From Solidesulfovibrio magneticus RS-1 (GTDB taxonomy: Bacteria; Desulfobacterota; Desulfovibrionia; Desulfovibrionales; Desulfovibrionaceae): a stretch of 64,000 bases of DNA. Positions 63,780-64,000 of this stretch are shown here, one piece after another (position 1 is the stretch's first letter; every line of letters starts with the position of its first letter). The notes beneath the pieces were generated by a model. The model ran no database searches, was not told the origin of the DNA, and worked only from the letters and a program-made list of their open reading frames with translations. The translations under genes and the position numbers were made by a program. The stretch is taken from assembly GCF_000010665.1 (NCBI RefSeq), contig NC_012796.1, positions 620,001-684,000 of the forward strand. Direction: 5' to 3'.

Positions 63780-63795
63780 CGCCCTGTCGCCCGGC

Positions 63796-64000
63796 TTATT
63801 TGCCGGCGACGGCGGCGGCGGCTTTTTTGTGGCGCAGGTATTCGATCACGCCGGGCAGCACCGAGATGACGATGATGGCCAGCACGACGATGCTGAAATT
63901 GCGCTTGATAAACGGCATGTTGCCGAAGAAAAAGCCGGTGTAGACGAAAAAGGTGACCCAGATCACCGCGCCGCCGATGCTGTAGACCAAAAACTGCGGA
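63796..64000 (-). CDS. DedA-family membrane protein (C-terminal part, cut by the window edge)
   Basis: The last 68 or so residues of a DedA/VTT-domain protein. The frame stays open to the window edge, so the start lies beyond 64000. FFGNMPFIKRNFSIVVLAIIVISVLPGVIEYL is characteristic of the C-terminal end of DedA proteins such as YqjA and YghB (undecaprenyl phosphate or lipid flippases by recent work). It has a short basic tail ending KKAAAAVAGK. It is convergent with glnA. Which DedA subgroup it belongs to cannot be said. Confidence 0.8.
   Translation of the reverse strand, partial: PQFLVYSIGGAVIWVTFFVYTGFFFGNMPFIKRNFSIVVLAIIVISVLPGVIEYLRHKKAAAAVAGK

Larger units (their letters stand above)
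63302..63795 (+). other. Gene-free region between glnA and the DedA gene, rich in hairpins
   Basis: 494 nt with the glnA terminator (63321-63344), a second intrinsic terminator (63588-63632) for which no gene is seen upstream, GC-rich dyads around 63478-63516 (GGCCGGCC repeated), and the hairpin pair at 63717-63779 that follows the DedA gene. No coding frame is convincing. Confidence 0.6.

Overview
The window is high-GC bacterial DNA that looks like a sulfate-reducing member of the Desulfovibrionales. The species guess, Solidesulfovibrio or a close relative, is inference. The basis is: a Mop-type molybdenum aldehyde oxidoreductase whose Fe-S cysteines and catalytic Glu fall at exactly the residue numbers known from Desulfovibrio gigas; behind it, an accessory gene order that I recall from Desulfovibrio vulgaris; a fumarate respiration operon; and two complete branched-chain amino acid ABC transporters. 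I saw no rRNA, tRNA or CRISPR array. Lower-GC islands are visible at the left edge (IS110), at 45840-46130 (intergenic) and at 57750-60020 (cysteine-cluster protein and oxygen-sensing cyclase).

Layout. 1-1100: edge-truncated IS110 element and hairpin repeats. 1125-9755, all minus strand: an acyltransferase, an operon of photolyase, TVP38 protein, gnd, zwf and pgl (the oxidative pentose phosphate branch), and cvpA-mazG. 10053-16376: a ClpX-like ATPase convergent with ribD and a dCMP deaminase, an SLC13-type anion transporter, and a divergent CII-like regulator followed by two small genes. 16408-22303: a hybrid histidine kinase, then a sensor kinase with a binding-protein domain that overlaps a sigma54-activating response regulator. 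22989-30550: a C4-dicarboxylate/fumarate operon (DcuB, two-subunit fumarase, DctA, FrdCAB) behind a sigma54-type promoter. 30919-43757: two liv ABC transporter clusters separated by a PsiE-like gene and an IclR regulator, then a single-domain asparaginase and threonine dehydratase. 43812-45499: hicAB, and a DUF2238 gene flanked by two copies of a roughly 104 bp element. 45968-57531: the mop locus behind a second sigma54-type promoter. 57746-64000: cysteine-cluster protein, gene debris, globin-coupled diguanylate cyclase, YbaK, a split YeeE/YedE pair, glnA and the end of a DedA gene.

How the parts fit. The sensor/regulator pair at 19158-22303 is the obvious candidate to drive the sigma54 promoter at 22782, and so uptake of fumarate or malate, fumarase interconversion and quinol:fumarate reduction. 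The liv, asparaginase and threonine dehydratase genes form an amino-acid uptake and deamination block. The mop locus couples a molybdenum hydroxylase to a dedicated Fe-S electron carrier and to a poorly understood set of maturation genes: zinc-ribbon protein, methyltransferase, C-GCAxxG-C-C protein, radical SAM enzyme, CoA-ligase-like enzyme and XdhC. This last set is the best candidate in the window for an under-described system.

Two repeat families deserve attention: intergenic elements that start CCTCCGGCGGCC and carry a hairpin whose arms change together between copies, and the paired elements around the DUF2238 gene.
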